DNA from: an uncultured Coriobacteriaceae bacterium
GTDB taxonomy: Bacteria; Actinomycetota; Coriobacteriia; Coriobacteriales; Eggerthellaceae
Length of the DNA: 64,000 nt
Assembly (NCBI GenBank): GCA_902768975.1
Contig: CACXMZ010000005.1
Span: 62,001 to 126,000 of the forward strand
Direction of reading: 5' to 3'
The position numbers and the translations under genes are program-made. Every line of letters starts with the position of its first letter. Position 1 is the first letter of the stretch. Below the pieces are notes generated by a model. The model saw only the letters and a list, made by a program, of their open reading frames with translations, was not told the DNA's origin and searched no databases. Positions 43,886 to 53,406 of the stretch are shown one piece after another.

Positions 43886-45463
43886 TTAGCCACCAAATAC
43901 CTCGGAAAGCGCAAAGTCGATGCGTGCGAGGACGTCTTCGCGCTTCATGAGTTCGATGCTTTCAAACAAAGGCGGCGAAACCATATTCCCGCACACGGCA
44001 ACACGCAATGGCTGGAAGAGGTTCTTGGGTTTAATGTCGAGGGGTTCGCACAGAGCCTTGCAGGCGTCTTGCAAAGGGTCGCATGACCAGGGGATACTTT
44101 CATCTGCCAAAACGTCCCGACACGCACGAAGCGCTTCGTCGGCGCGGGCACCCTCCTTGCGCAGGACCTTATTGACGCTTGCTTCGTCGAGGAGGACAGC
44201 AGGACCCCAGAACATATACGCCAGTTTATCTTCGGCTTCATTAAGCGTCGTTTCACGTTCTGCCACCAAGGGGTAAAGGGCTTCGTAGAATGCGGGGTTA
44301 GCACGGTAGCTGTCGTCAAAGGCAGCCAGCTGTTCTTCGTTCAGGGCATCACGAACACGTTCTTCGCCTTGCTCTGGCGTAGGAACGAGTGCGCTTTGCA
44401 CGTAGGGGTAACCCGCGGCATGGGCGCGCGCCAGCCAGGGGCGCGAAGCCTCCACCCAATTCTGGGGCCCAAGAGCCTGAATATACTGGCCGTTCATCCA
44501 GTCGAGCTTCGCTTCGTCAAATACCGCGTCTTTTTTGGTTACGCGCTCGAGGCTGAATTCGCGGCAGAGGGTTTCGCGGTCGATGATGGTGGTTTCGCCG
44601 TCGAGGCTCCAGCCGAGCAGGGCGAGGAAATTCACCATACAGTCGCTTAAATAACCGGCGTCCTTGTATTCTTCAACGCTGGTGGCTCCATGGCGCTTCG
44701 AAAGTTTTTTGCCGTCCGAGCCCAGAATCATAGACAGGTGCGCAAAGGTTGGAATGGGCGCACCGAGGGCTTCGTAGATAAGAACTTGCCGCGGCGTGTT
44801 AGACAGGTGGTCGTCGCCGCGTATTACGTGGGTAATGGCCATGTTTACGTCGTCGCAGACCACAGCGAAGTTGTAAGTGGGGCTTCCATCGCTGCGGACC
44901 AAGATCATGTCGTCCATAACTTCGGCGGGGAAGCTCATGTGGCCATAGACGGCGTCAATAAATTCAATCGGCCCATGGTTTTCGGGCACCTTTAGGCGCC
45001 AAACATGGCTTTCACCAGCATCAATACGCGCCTGGGCTTCTTCAGGGCTTAAGTTACGGCAGGTGCGGTCGTAGCCCGAATATGCTTCACCAGCGGCTTC
45101 GCGCTTTGCGTCGAGTTCTTCCTTGGTGCAGAAGCAGGGGTATGCCGCGCCCCGTTCTTTCAATGTTTCAAGGGCGGCAGTGTAGGTGTCCATACGTTGC
45201 ATTTGGAAGTAGGGGCCATAGTCGCCACCCACTTCGGGCCCTTCGTCCCAGTCGAGGCCGAGCCAGCGCATGGCACGCAGAATTATCTGCGTGTTTTCTT
45301 CGGTTGAACGTTCGGGGTCCGTGTCTTCAATGCGCAAGACAAAGGTGCCGCCCGTAGCGCGGGCAAAAGCCCAGTTATAAATAGCCGTGCGTGCGCCACC
45401 TACATGAAGCATGCCCGTAGGGGACGGCGCAAAACGCACGCGAGTTGTACCTTTGGTATTCAA
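43886..45463 (-). CDS. gltX: Glutamyl-tRNA synthetase
   Basis: Class I synthetase, 525 residues. The HIGH-type motif is in FAPSPTGMLHVGGARTA and the KMSKS-type motif is GKKLSKRHG. The C-terminal half is the helical anticodon-binding domain of the bacterial type. Start is TTG at 45463, preceded by AAGGAG; no ATG is close. tRNA-Gln is also in the window, and in organisms lacking GlnRS this enzyme also mischarges tRNA-Gln for GatCAB; whether that applies here cannot be seen. Confidence 0.95.
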   Translation of the reverse strand: MNTKGTTRVRFAPSPTGMLHVGGARTAIYNWAFARATGGTFVLRIEDTDPERSTEENTQIILRAMRWLGLDWDEGPEVGGDYGPYFQMQRMDTYTAALETLKERGAAYPCFCTKEELDAKREAAGEAYSGYDRTCRNLSPEEAQARIDAGESHVWRLKVPENHGPIEFIDAVYGHMSFPAEVMDDMILVRSDGSPTYNFAVVCDDVNMAITHVIRGDDHLSNTPRQVLIYEALGAPIPTFAHLSMILGSDGKKLSKRHGATSVEEYKDAGYLSDCMVNFLALLGWSLDGETTIIDRETLCREFSLERVTKKDAVFDEAKLDWMNGQYIQALGPQNWVEASRPWLARAHAAGYPYVQSALVPTPEQGEERVRDALNEEQLAAFDDSYRANPAFYEALYPLVAERETTLNEAEDKLAYMFWGPAVLLDEASVNKVLRKEGARADEALRACRDVLADESIPWSCDPLQDACKALCEPLDIKPKNLFQPLRVAVCGNMVSPPLFESIELMKREDVLARIDFALSEVFGG

Positions 45464-45491
45464 ATCAAACTCCTTATTTCATTCGTATGGC

Positions 45492-46328
45492 TTAATTATA
45501 CGCGCGTGAAAGCCTTCGACCAATGAAGACGGAAAGAATCGAAAGAGTAATAGTAATAAACGCCCATATGGCTACCATACCAACCCAAAAAGCCGTGGGT
45601 AGCATGCAGATAAGGAGGCTGTCGGCCGGGAAAGTCCAGTTGCCTTGCGGGAAGAAGACGCCATGGAAGGCGCTAAAGAAGGCATTGAAGTCTACTATGG
45701 CCCAGACGCCCAGGCCCACCATGGCCAAGAGCAAAACGGCTGGTGCAGCAATAAGGGCATGGCCCAAGGCGCGCCTTCCGCAGCTCGCCCCAAGAATAAT
45801 GCCTAAGATGAGCGCAAGCGCCGCAATGACAATGAGCACGGGGACCGCTATGCGAATTATCTTGTTACAGTCTTGCAGGTGACTAATTTCGTCGGGCCCG
45901 AGGGAATAGGCATGGTGCGTTTTTGCGAGGGCATACATTTGCTCCGTGGCCGTTCCCGTAGTGGGAAGCGTAATGGTGCGCCACAGCGTTGCCTTTGGGG
46001 AATCTTGCGCCGAAGAACGCGCCGCGGCATCCATAACCTTGTGAGCAAGCACTTCGGTCGCGGCTGCTTCACCCGAACTGTAACTTTCGACGGTATAGTC
46101 GCGTGTAGCAACAGCGAGCTCGGTGGTGTCTTCAGGTAAGTATACGCTTAAGTTGAAGTTCGTGAACAGGCGTGAAAGCGTTGCGGTGGTAGCAGGAAGG
46201 GTGTCAACGGCAAAGCCGGCGGCAAAAAAACTTATGGCGAGGGTAATTGAAAAGAAGGTGCCCAGCAGAACCGAACGTACGCTCGGACGGTAATGCGATG
46301 AGCTTTGTTTTCCTGCATGTTCTGCCAA
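45492..46328 (-). CDS. Integral membrane protein, DUF1461 (TIGR01906) type
   Basis: 278 residues. One N-terminal span (about 20-42), an external domain of about 110 residues, then three spans (about 160-182, 192-212, 245-270). The conserved segment AFHGVFFPQGNWTFPADSLLICMLPTAFW matches the DUF1461 pattern. TTG start at 46328 with AAAGGGA upstream. The function of the family is unknown. It lies 28 bp upstream of gltX in the same direction. Confidence 0.75.
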   Translation of the reverse strand: MAEHAGKQSSSHYRPSVRSVLLGTFFSITLAISFFAAGFAVDTLPATTATLSRLFTNFNLSVYLPEDTTELAVATRDYTVESYSSGEAAATEVLAHKVMDAAARSSAQDSPKATLWRTITLPTTGTATEQMYALAKTHHAYSLGPDEISHLQDCNKIIRIAVPVLIVIAALALILGIILGASCGRRALGHALIAAPAVLLLAMVGLGVWAIVDFNAFFSAFHGVFFPQGNWTFPADSLLICMLPTAFWVGMVAIWAFITITLSILSVFIGRRLSRAYN

Positions 46329-46479
46329 AAGAATCTTCCCTTTATGCCGTAAAACCCCGATTTCACTACATCAAATAGTGTAATCATGGATACCTTCAAT
46401 GTGAATAAGTCTTTTGCGTGTATTATGGGTCAGGAAAGCGAAGTTGGCTAGTACTTACATGAATTAACAAGGGGTAGAA

Positions 46480-47748
46480 ATGGCAGACAATACGACAACT
46501 AAGAGTTTCCTTTTTACGAGCGAATCGGTTACTGAAGGCCACCCAGACAAGATGTGTGACCAGATTTCCGACGCCATTCTGGACGCCATTTTTGAAAAGG
46601 AAGCAGCTCTTGAAGCCGACGGCTATGTTTCTCCGCAGAGCAAAACTCCTGCCTGCGTAGACGATGTGCGCTGCGCCATTGAAACCTTTACGACCACGGG
46701 CATTATCACCGTCATGGGTGAAGTGCGCACTCAGGCTTATGTTGACGTAGACGCCATCGTGCGTGACGTGGTGCGCGAAATTGGCTACACGGGTTCTGAA
46801 ATGGGCTTTGATGCTGAAACCTGTGCGGTGGCAAACTATATGCACCCCCAGTCGCCCGACATTGCCAGAGGCGTGGACGAAAGCCACGAATCTAAGCATG
46901 GCCAGTCCGAAGAAGGGGACCCTTACGATCGCATTGGTGCGGGGGACCAGGGGGTCATGTTTGGGTATGCCTGCAACGAAACAAGTGCGCTTATGCCCAT
47001 GCCTATTTATTTAGCCCATCGTCTGGCTGAGCGCTTGACTAAGGTTCGCAAGGACACAACGCTGCCTTACCTGCGCCCCGACGGCAAGACGCAAGTCACC
47101 GTGCGCTACGAAGACGACAAGCCGGTTGCGGTCGAAAAGATTCTCATTTCGACCCAGCATGCAGCCGATGTTGAACTTGCGCAAATCAGGGCAGACTTGA
47201 TTGAGCATGTCATTACGCCCGTCTTTGCCGAAGAAGGCGTTTCTTGGGAAGATGCCGAAATCTTCGTGAACCCCACTGGCCGCTTTGTTGTTGGCGGCCC
47301 CATGGGCGACACGGGCCTCACAGGCCGCAAGATTATCGTAGACACCTATGGCGGCATGGGTCGCCATGGCGGCGGTGCCTTTAGTGGCAAGGACGCTACC
47401 AAGGTGGACCGCTCGGCTGCTTATGCGGCTCGTTGGGTTGCCAAAAACATTGTGGCTGCTGGCTTGGCCGACCGTGCTGAAGTGCAATTCGCCTACGCCA
47501 TTGGCGTGGCTCGTCCGCTTTCACTCTTGGTTGAAACCTTTGGAACGGAAAAGGTTCCGGTCGAAAAGATTGAAGCCGCGGTGCGTGAAGTCTTCGACCT
47601 ACGCCCTGGGGCTATTATCGATGCCCTCGACCTGCGCAGGCCCATCTACCGCAAAACGGCTGCCTACGGGCACTTCGGGCGCGAGCTCCCCGAATTCACC
47701 TGGGAACGCACCGACCGCGTCGACGCCCTCAAAGCTGCCATCCAATAA
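46480..47748 (+). CDS. metK: S-adenosylmethionine synthetase
   Basis: Makes SAM from Met and ATP; 422 residues. Signatures: [24 protein letters not shown] at the start, [13 protein letters not shown], and the P-loop-like [30 protein letters not shown] precedes the ATG. A -10-like TATTAT is at 46421-46426 without a good -35. I looked for a SAM riboswitch in the 150-bp leader and see none. Its product serves PrmC, among others, in this window. Confidence 0.96.
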   Translation: MADNTTTKSFLFTSESVTEGHPDKMCDQISDAILDAIFEKEAALEADGYVSPQSKTPACVDDVRCAIETFTTTGIITVMGEVRTQAYVDVDAIVRDVVREIGYTGSEMGFDAETCAVANYMHPQSPDIARGVDESHESKHGQSEEGDPYDRIGAGDQGVMFGYACNETSALMPMPIYLAHRLAERLTKVRKDTTLPYLRPDGKTQVTVRYEDDKPVAVEKILISTQHAADVELAQIRADLIEHVITPVFAEEGVSWEDAEIFVNPTGRFVVGGPMGDTGLTGRKIIVDTYGGMGRHGGGAFSGKDATKVDRSAAYAARWVAKNIVAAGLADRAEVQFAYAIGVARPLSLLVETFGTEKVPVEKIEAAVREVFDLRPGAIIDALDLRRPIYRKTAAYGHFGRELPEFTWERTDRVDALKAAIQ

Positions 47749-47750
47749 AC

Positions 47751-47888
47751 TGGAACAGGGGACGGGTTTTTGTTCCAATTTTTCTTGTGCTTCCAAGAAT
47801 TAGGGCAAGGATATTCCTTTCACTTCGCGGACTCGCGCTTAACGGCAGAGAAGCGCAAAAGTGGAACAAAAACCCGTCCCCTGTTCCA
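47751..47888. repeat. REP-like double palindrome with perfect 27-bp inverted arms
   Basis: The left arm (47751-47777) starts TGGAACAGGGGACGGG and ends TGTTCCA; the right arm (47862-47888) is its exact reverse complement. Each arm is itself a small hairpin through TGGAACA and TGTTCCA. The middle 84 bp contain CTTCGCGGACTCGCG. It lies between the convergent metK and priA genes and may double as a bidirectional terminator. The GGGGACGGG core is like REP elements associated with RAYT transposases, but no transposase gene is here. Confidence 0.75.
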
Positions 47889-47890
47889 AA

Positions 47891-50200
47891 TCAAAGGAGG
47901 GATGTGGGGTCGATGTCGATGCTGACGTTGACTGTCTTGTTGGTTTTGCGACCGCGGAAGATGGGCTCGAGCGAGCCACCGAGGTCGGCTTCGAGCGGTG
48001 CCTTAATGGTGATGTGATAGCGCCAGGCGTTGTGAAGGCGTGAAAGGACACAGGGGGTAGGCGGCAGTATTATCCACTCCGACCCAAGCTGGTCCCTGAT
48101 ATGTTTTTCAAGAGCGGCATAGACCGTCTGCGCTTCCGCTTGAACTTCGCTTTCGTTCTTTCCCCAAATGAGCACGTCGGCTAAACGCACGTAGGGTGGG
48201 TACTTGAGCTGCTTGCGTTTGGGTAGTTCTTCCTTTAAGAAGCCCGCTCGATCATAATGTGCAGCTGCCTGAATGGGCGTGGAATGGGCCTGGTAGCTTT
48301 GAACGATTACCTTGCCGTCGAGTTCAGCACGTCCTGCGCGCCCTGCGACCTGCTCAATAAGGTTAAAGGTGCGTTCACCTGCACGGAAATCGGGCAAGTG
48401 CAGTTGCGTGTCGGCATTAATGACGCCCACCAGCGTTACGTCGTCAAAGTCGAGGCCCTTTGCAATCATTTGCGTTCCCAGAAGGACGGCGGCTTCGGCT
48501 GAAGCGAATTGCTCAAGCAAGGCCTGGTGGGCTCCTTTGCCCTTTGTTGTGTCGGCGTCCATGCGAATTACGGGCGCATGAACGTTAGGGAAGGACTCGA
48601 TAAGCGCAAGAAGTTCGGCTTCCACGCGCTGCGTTCCCGCGCCATATAGCTTCAGATAAGGGCTGCCGCAGGCAGGGCAGGTGGCTGGGGTTGCTGCCGT
48701 GTAGCCACAATGATGGCAGACAAGCTTGTGCCCCTTCTCGTGGTAGGTAAGCGAAGTCGAACAGTTGGGGCATTCGGGGACAAAACCACATTCGCGGCAG
48801 AGCAAGAATTTGGCAAAGCCGCGTTGGTTCAGCAGAAGTACAGCCTTATTTCCCGCTTCAAGGGTTTCCCGCAACGCCGTAGTAAGGCGCGGCGAAAACA
48901 TGGACGTTTCGCCTTTGCTGAATTCTGCCGCACGGTCGACCACTTCGATTTCGGGCATGGGGCGCCCATTGGCGCGTTCGGGGAGGTCTACCTTGGTCCA
49001 GGTTTCCCGTTTGGCAACGTTATAGAGGGCTTCAATGGAAGGCGTTGCGGAACCGAGCACCACGCAGGCTTCTGCCTGTTGGGCCATCCATTCGGCAACG
49101 TCACGCGAAACATAACGGGGGGCACTGTCCTGTTTGTAAGAGCTTTCGTGCTCTTCGTCTATGACGATAAGCCCCAGGTTTTCCAAGGGCGCAAACAGGG
49201 CAGAGCGGGCCCCTATGACCACACGAGCGGCCCCGCTGCGTATATAGTCCCACTGGTCGTAGCGTTCGCCGTCGCTCATGCGCGAATGAAGGACGGCTAT
49301 CATGTCGCCGAAGCGCCCGCGGAATCGCGCCACCGTTTGGGGCGTGAGCGAAATTTCAGGCACAAGCACAATGGCTGTTTGCCCAGCACTGACGACCTTT
49401 TCAATGGCGCGCAAATACACTTCCGTCTTACCCGATCCGGTAACGCCGTCAACCACAACGACGTGGCCTGCATGGGCTTCGTAGGCTCGTGTAATTTCAT
49501 TCAGCGCTGCCTGCTGGCCTTCAGTTAATTCGGGTTTTGCAATGCCGCCAAAGTTGAAGGTGGCATATTCAGATGGATGGTTCGAAAGGTCTTTGACCAT
49601 GCCACGCATACGCCTGCGGTGCTCAATTTGTATAGCCCCATGTTTTTCAAGGGCCTTGAGTGTCGAAGAAATAGCACCATATTCAGCATTGAGTTCTGCC
49701 ACGCGCAGTTCGCCATTTGCCAGGGCGTTCAAGATGGCAATTTGCTTTGCGGCATTTGCCTTAGGCTTGAAGTCGCTGCCCGGAACAAGGCTGACCCAAC
49801 GGTCATCAACTTCACCTACTGTTGGCTGTTCAACCGAATAGGCATAACCGTTCTTCTTGATGCGCGGTACGCCACCAGGGGGTGTAAAGAGGCGCACACA
49901 GCGGGAAAGGGGCGCTAAATAGCGATGGGCCAGGAAGTCAATGCATTCAGCTGCGCGGTCGTTGAAGTACGACTTTGAAAGCACGTCTTTTATAGGCTTG
50001 AGTTTTTCAAGAGGGAAGTCGAGTTGAATTTCTTCCGCTTCATGAAGCTGCGTAACAAAACCGATCTGCACCTGCCTGCCAAAAGGCACTAGTACGGCGC
50101 AACCAACTTCAATTTCATTCAAATCATCAGGCACGGCATAGGTATAGGCGCTGTCGAGCGCTTGAGTATCTATGTCGAGAATGACCGAAGCTATGCGCAT
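47891..50200 (-). CDS. priA: Primosomal protein N' (replication restart helicase PriA)
   Basis: 769 residues. N-terminal 3'-end-binding domain (about 1-105), superfamily 2 helicase domains with Walker A DGVTGSGKTEVYLRAIE, DEEH box and the SAT motif (VLGSATPSIEA). Zinc-binding cysteine pairs CRECGFVPECPNC and CHHCGYTAATPATCPAC lie between the helicase lobes. ATG at 50200 after AAGGCG. It restarts stalled forks. Its stop lies only 3 bp from the REP-like palindrome. Confidence 0.94.
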   Translation of the reverse strand: MRIASVILDIDTQALDSAYTYAVPDDLNEIEVGCAVLVPFGRQVQIGFVTQLHEAEEIQLDFPLEKLKPIKDVLSKSYFNDRAAECIDFLAHRYLAPLSRCVRLFTPPGGVPRIKKNGYAYSVEQPTVGEVDDRWVSLVPGSDFKPKANAAKQIAILNALANGELRVAELNAEYGAISSTLKALEKHGAIQIEHRRRMRGMVKDLSNHPSEYATFNFGGIAKPELTEGQQAALNEITRAYEAHAGHVVVVDGVTGSGKTEVYLRAIEKVVSAGQTAIVLVPEISLTPQTVARFRGRFGDMIAVLHSRMSDGERYDQWDYIRSGAARVVIGARSALFAPLENLGLIVIDEEHESSYKQDSAPRYVSRDVAEWMAQQAEACVVLGSATPSIEALYNVAKRETWTKVDLPERANGRPMPEIEVVDRAAEFSKGETSMFSPRLTTALRETLEAGNKAVLLLNQRGFAKFLLCRECGFVPECPNCSTSLTYHEKGHKLVCHHCGYTAATPATCPACGSPYLKLYGAGTQRVEAELLALIESFPNVHAPVIRMDADTTKGKGAHQALLEQFASAEAAVLLGTQMIAKGLDFDDVTLVGVINADTQLHLPDFRAGERTFNLIEQVAGRAGRAELDGKVIVQSYQAHSTPIQAAAHYDRAGFLKEELPKRKQLKYPPYVRLADVLIWGKNESEVQAEAQTVYAALEKHIRDQLGSEWIILPPTPCVLSRLHNAWRYHITIKAPLEADLGGSLEPIFRGRKTNKTVNVSIDIDPTSLL

Positions 50201-50208
50201 GATTCGCC

Positions 50209-50245
50209 TTAAAGCGCCCCACGATCTTTAAGATTCATGGGGCGC
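50209..50245 (-). terminator. Terminator after the Ldh-type dehydrogenase gene
   Basis: On the minus strand GCGCCCCA pairs with TGGGGCGC (50245-50238 and 50221-50214), followed by TTT. It lies 12 bp after the dehydrogenase stop, in front of priA. Confidence 0.65.
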
Positions 50246-50256
50246 AGTTTTAGCAA

Positions 50257-51381
50257 TTAGTCTTCGAAGGGGAAGTGATAGTCCAGGCCCAGTGCGTCGC
50301 GCACTTCGATAAGTTCCTTTTGCACCGCTTCGCCAACGGGAACGCCCTTGTCCTTGCGATCTTGCCAGGCCAGGTATTCCTTTTCGCCGGCGGTGTAGAT
50401 ATGGTCGTAGCCCGGTGCTTTTTGGGAGGCACGTAGGGCACGGCAGATGTCGCCTGCAACTTTACGGAATTCGTCTTGGCCAATGAAGGCGTCGGGGTCG
50501 ACCACAAAGAAGAAGTGCCCGAGGTGGTACATCTGGGGGCTGCCGTCTTCGGCCACACCCGTAAGAGCCTTCATGAATTCACCGCCTGCGAGCGCCGCAG
50601 AAAGAATTTCTACCACGGCTGCGTAACCATAGCCCTTATAGCCACCCGTTTCGTCGCCGGGGCCGCCACCCAAAGGAGCCAGGGCAGCTTGCTTGTTCAC
50701 GAGCATTTCAAGGATCTGAGCGCTGTCGGTGAGATCGGAACCGTCGCGGGCAACAACCATACCAGCGGGGGTGTCCTTGCCTTCGCGTGCCCAGTATTCA
50801 ATCTTGCCGCGCTGGACTGTTGAAGTTGCGCAGTCCAGGCAGAAGGGGAATTCTTCGTCGGTTGGAATCGAGAAAGTAAGTGGGTTGGTGCCCATCATGT
50901 TTTCAACGCCAAAGGTGGGCGCGATGGACGGGCGAGCGTTTGTGCCTGAAATGCCAATCATGCCTTCGTCGGCCGCCATGCCGGTCCAATAACCGGCAAT
51001 GCCATAGTGCGTAGAATTACGAATGGCGCCACCAGCCATGCCATAGGTCTTGGCCTTTTCGATCAGCATCTTCATAACATGGTAGCTGGCTACCATGCCC
51101 ATGCCGTCGTGGGCGTCGGCCACCACGGTGGTCGGGGTTTCTTTGATGATTTCCAAATTCGTGACAGGCAGGAGTGTGCCGCGCTCAATGCGGTCGATGT
51201 AGATGGGCTTAAAGCGATTGCAACCATGGCTTTCAATACCGCGGCGGTCGGACTCCATAAGTACGTCTGCACAGATTTCAGCGTCTTCACGTGGTACGCC
51301 ATAACCAACGAAGGCATCAACCATGAAGTTGCCTATCATTTCCCAGGGTACGTAAGGCCTTGTTTCTACTTGCTGTTCCAT
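50257..51381 (-). CDS. Ldh-family NAD(P)-dependent oxidoreductase (malate/L-lactate dehydrogenase type)
   Basis: 374 residues of the Ldh_2 family, a fold unrelated to classic lactate dehydrogenases. Conserved blocks: DRRGIESHGCNRF with the catalytic His, NSTHYGIAGYW, NPLTFSIPTDEEFPFCLDCATSTV and GYKGYGYAAVVEILSAALAGG. Family members reduce oxaloacetate, pyruvate, ureidoglycolate derivatives or sulfolactate; the substrate here is not decided by sequence. ATG after AAGGGGGG. It stands alone between terminators. Confidence 0.87.
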   Translation of the reverse strand: MEQQVETRPYVPWEMIGNFMVDAFVGYGVPREDAEICADVLMESDRRGIESHGCNRFKPIYIDRIERGTLLPVTNLEIIKETPTTVVADAHDGMGMVASYHVMKMLIEKAKTYGMAGGAIRNSTHYGIAGYWTGMAADEGMIGISGTNARPSIAPTFGVENMMGTNPLTFSIPTDEEFPFCLDCATSTVQRGKIEYWAREGKDTPAGMVVARDGSDLTDSAQILEMLVNKQAALAPLGGGPGDETGGYKGYGYAAVVEILSAALAGGEFMKALTGVAEDGSPQMYHLGHFFFVVDPDAFIGQDEFRKVAGDICRALRASQKAPGYDHIYTAGEKEYLAWQDRKDKGVPVGEAVQKELIEVRDALGLDYHFPFED

Positions 51382-51426
51382 TGTTCCCCCCTTGTCTTTT
51401 GGCTGCGGAATGGAGCGCGTATTGCT

Positions 51427-51453
51427 AAAAAGGCTGCTGCAAACGCAGCAGCC
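51427..51453 (-). terminator. Terminator of tRNA-Thr (TGT)
   Basis: On the minus strand GGCTGCTGC, GTTT loop, GCAGCAGCC, then TTTTT. It lies 10 nt after the tRNA. Confidence 0.88.
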
Positions 51454-51462
51454 CTACATTCG

Positions 51463-51538
51463 TGGTGCCGCCAGCAGGACTTGAACCCGCAACCCACTGA
51501 TTACAAATCAGTTGCGCTACCAATTGCGCCATGGCGGC
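51463..51538 (-). tRNA. tRNA-Thr (TGT)
   Basis: On the minus strand acceptor GCCGCCA pairs with TGGCGGC; the anticodon stem ACTGA/TCAGT encloses TTTGTAA, giving TGT; T-loop GGTTCAAGTCC; CCA encoded. Decodes ACA and ACG. Confidence 0.95.
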
Positions 51539-51636
51539 ATGGATTTCATTATAGAAGAAGTCAACCCCAATGCTGCTGTAAAGTTTGTGAAATGCAGGCA
51601 GCTTCGGAAAGTTATATACAAGTATTGCAGACTTAC

Positions 51637-52596
51637 TTACTTGGTGTAGCGTTCGTAGGCGCCAATAACGTCAAGCTCGTATTCTTTGCGGTAGCCCTTG
51701 ACTGTGGTGTCTAGAATCAAGCCGCATACCAGGCTTAACAGGCCGCAACCCACCAATGCAGTAGCCAGCACAGCCGTGGGGAAGCGCGGCACCAAACCCG
51801 TTTGCATGTATTCGACAATAACGGGGAGGGCAACAATCAAGCCAATGATGACAAAGATAATGGCAACCCAGGTAAACAGGGCCAAGGGGCGATAGTCTTT
51901 AAAGAGGCTCGCAATGCAAAGGAGCACTTTGTAGCCGTCGCTGATGGTTGAAAGTTTGCTTTCAGAACCTTCAGGGCGGTCGCGATATTCAACGGGCACT
52001 TCAAAGATGCGCCATTTCTTGTCGACGGCATGGATGGACAGCTCGGTTTCGATTTCAAAACCGTCAGAAAGTACTGGAATAGTCTTCGCAAAAACCTTAT
52101 TGAAGGCGCGATAGCCAGACATTACGTCATGGTATTCGTATTTGTAAAGTACCTTAATAAGCCAACGCACCAGGTTGTTTCCAAAGCCGTGGAAGGCGCG
52201 GTCATTTTCGTTTCCGTAACTTCCGTTGGAAATGCGGTCGCCCACGACCATGTCGGCTTCGTCACGCATTAAGGGCTCGAGCAAGGCAGGAGCGGCTTCG
52301 GCGGGGTAGGTGTCGTCGCCGTCGACCATAATGTAGTAGTCGGCGTCGATTTCGCGCAGCATCTGGCGGAATACATTCCCCTTGCCCTGGCGTGGTTCCT
52401 TGCGGACAATGGCGCCATGTTCGGCGGCAATCTCAGCCGTTCCGTCGGAAGAATTGTTGTCGTAAACGTATATGGCCGCTTCGGGCAGCGCGTTCTTAAA
52501 GTCGTCAACAACTTTGCCAATGGTGATGGCTTCGTTGTAACAGGGGATAAGCACAGCAACGGTGCCTGTATTACTTTGTTTGATTTCTGTACTCAT
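51637..52596 (-). CDS. Glycosyltransferase family 2 with two C-terminal membrane spans
   Basis: 319 residues. GT-A domain at 15-225 with VLIPCYNEAITIGKVV at the start and the metal-binding DGD in YIMVDGDDTYPAEA. Two spans follow (about 236-260 and 275-300). The pattern fits dolichol-phosphate mannosyltransferase-like (DPM1/GtrB) enzymes that transfer a sugar to polyprenyl phosphate. The final acceptor, such as cell wall or glycoprotein, is unknown. ATG after AAAGGGC. No neighbouring polysaccharide genes. Confidence 0.86.
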   Translation of the reverse strand: MSTEIKQSNTGTVAVLIPCYNEAITIGKVVDDFKNALPEAAIYVYDNNSSDGTAEIAAEHGAIVRKEPRQGKGNVFRQMLREIDADYYIMVDGDDTYPAEAAPALLEPLMRDEADMVVGDRISNGSYGNENDRAFHGFGNNLVRWLIKVLYKYEYHDVMSGYRAFNKVFAKTIPVLSDGFEIETELSIHAVDKKWRIFEVPVEYRDRPEGSESKLSTISDGYKVLLCIASLFKDYRPLALFTWVAIIFVIIGLIVALPVIVEYMQTGLVPRFPTAVLATALVGCGLLSLVCGLILDTTVKGYRKEYELDVIGAYERYTK

Positions 52597-52698
52597 AATG
52601 CCCTTTCCAATGTAGTGCTATTGTAACGCAATATGTAGGTATTGGCAGCACTCTTGGGCATTCTACCTGGTAAAATTGCTCAATACAAAGGAGGCGCC

Positions 52699-53400
52699 AT
52701 GGCGTTTGTTGAATTCAGAGATGTACGCAAGGTCTACCACATGGGCGAAGTTGAAGTCGCTGCAGTTGACGGGATGAATTTTGCCATCGAGCAAGGTGAA
52801 TTTGTCGTGGTGGTTGGGCCTTCAGGCGCGGGGAAAACAACGGTCCTCAATATTCTGGGCGGCATAGACACGGCAACGTCGGGGCAGGTGTTTTTGGACG
52901 ACGAAGAAATTAGCGCCTACAACGAACAACAGCTCACGCAGTATAGGCGCCACGACATAGGTTTTGTTTTTCAGTTCTATAACCTCGTTCAGAATTTAAC
53001 GGCTCTTGAAAATGTCGAACTTGCAAGCCAGATTTGTAGCGACCCGCTCGACCCTGCGGAGGCTCTGGCTGCCGTTGGCCTTGCGGAACGCATGGATAAT
53101 TTCCCTGGTCAGCTTTCGGGCGGCGAACAGCAGCGCGTGGCCATTGCGCGTGCCCTTGCCAAAAACCCCAAGCTGCTCCTGTGCGACGAACCAACTGGCG
53201 CCCTGGACTACCAAACGGGTAAGGCCATCCTGAAGCTTCTTCAAAATAGCAGCAAGGAAAACGGGCGTACCGTGGTGCTGATTACGCATAATTCGGCATT
53301 CTGCGCTATGGCTGACCGCGTTATTCGTGTCCGCGAAGGCAGGGCTTCTTCTATCGAAATCAATGAAGCACCCGTTTCGGCAGAAAGCATTGAATGGTAG
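52699..53400 (+). CDS. ABC transporter ATPase, LolD type, partner of the coiled-coil permease
   Basis: 233 residues from ATG 52699, which has AAAGGAGG 6 nt upstream; an in-frame upstream ATG at 52642 has none. Walker [10 protein letters not shown], signature [16 protein letters not shown], Walker [17 protein letters not shown], His in [10 protein letters not shown]. It powers the giant FtsX permease of the next gene, 6 nt downstream. Confidence 0.93.
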   Translation: MAFVEFRDVRKVYHMGEVEVAAVDGMNFAIEQGEFVVVVGPSGAGKTTVLNILGGIDTATSGQVFLDDEEISAYNEQQLTQYRRHDIGFVFQFYNLVQNLTALENVELASQICSDPLDPAEALAAVGLAERMDNFPGQLSGGEQQRVAIARALAKNPKLLLCDEPTGALDYQTGKAILKLLQNSSKENGRTVVLITHNSAFCAMADRVIRVREGRASSIEINEAPVSAESIEW

Positions 53401-53406
53401 TAGCGC

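Noticed and set aside
46329-46479. SAM riboswitch before metK
   Set aside because: No multi-stem structure or conserved SAM aptamer core is visible in the 150-bp leader.
47787-48051. Short open frames across the REP-like palindrome
   Set aside because: They run through the inverted arms and into priA in other frames, have no ribosome binding site, and resemble nothing.
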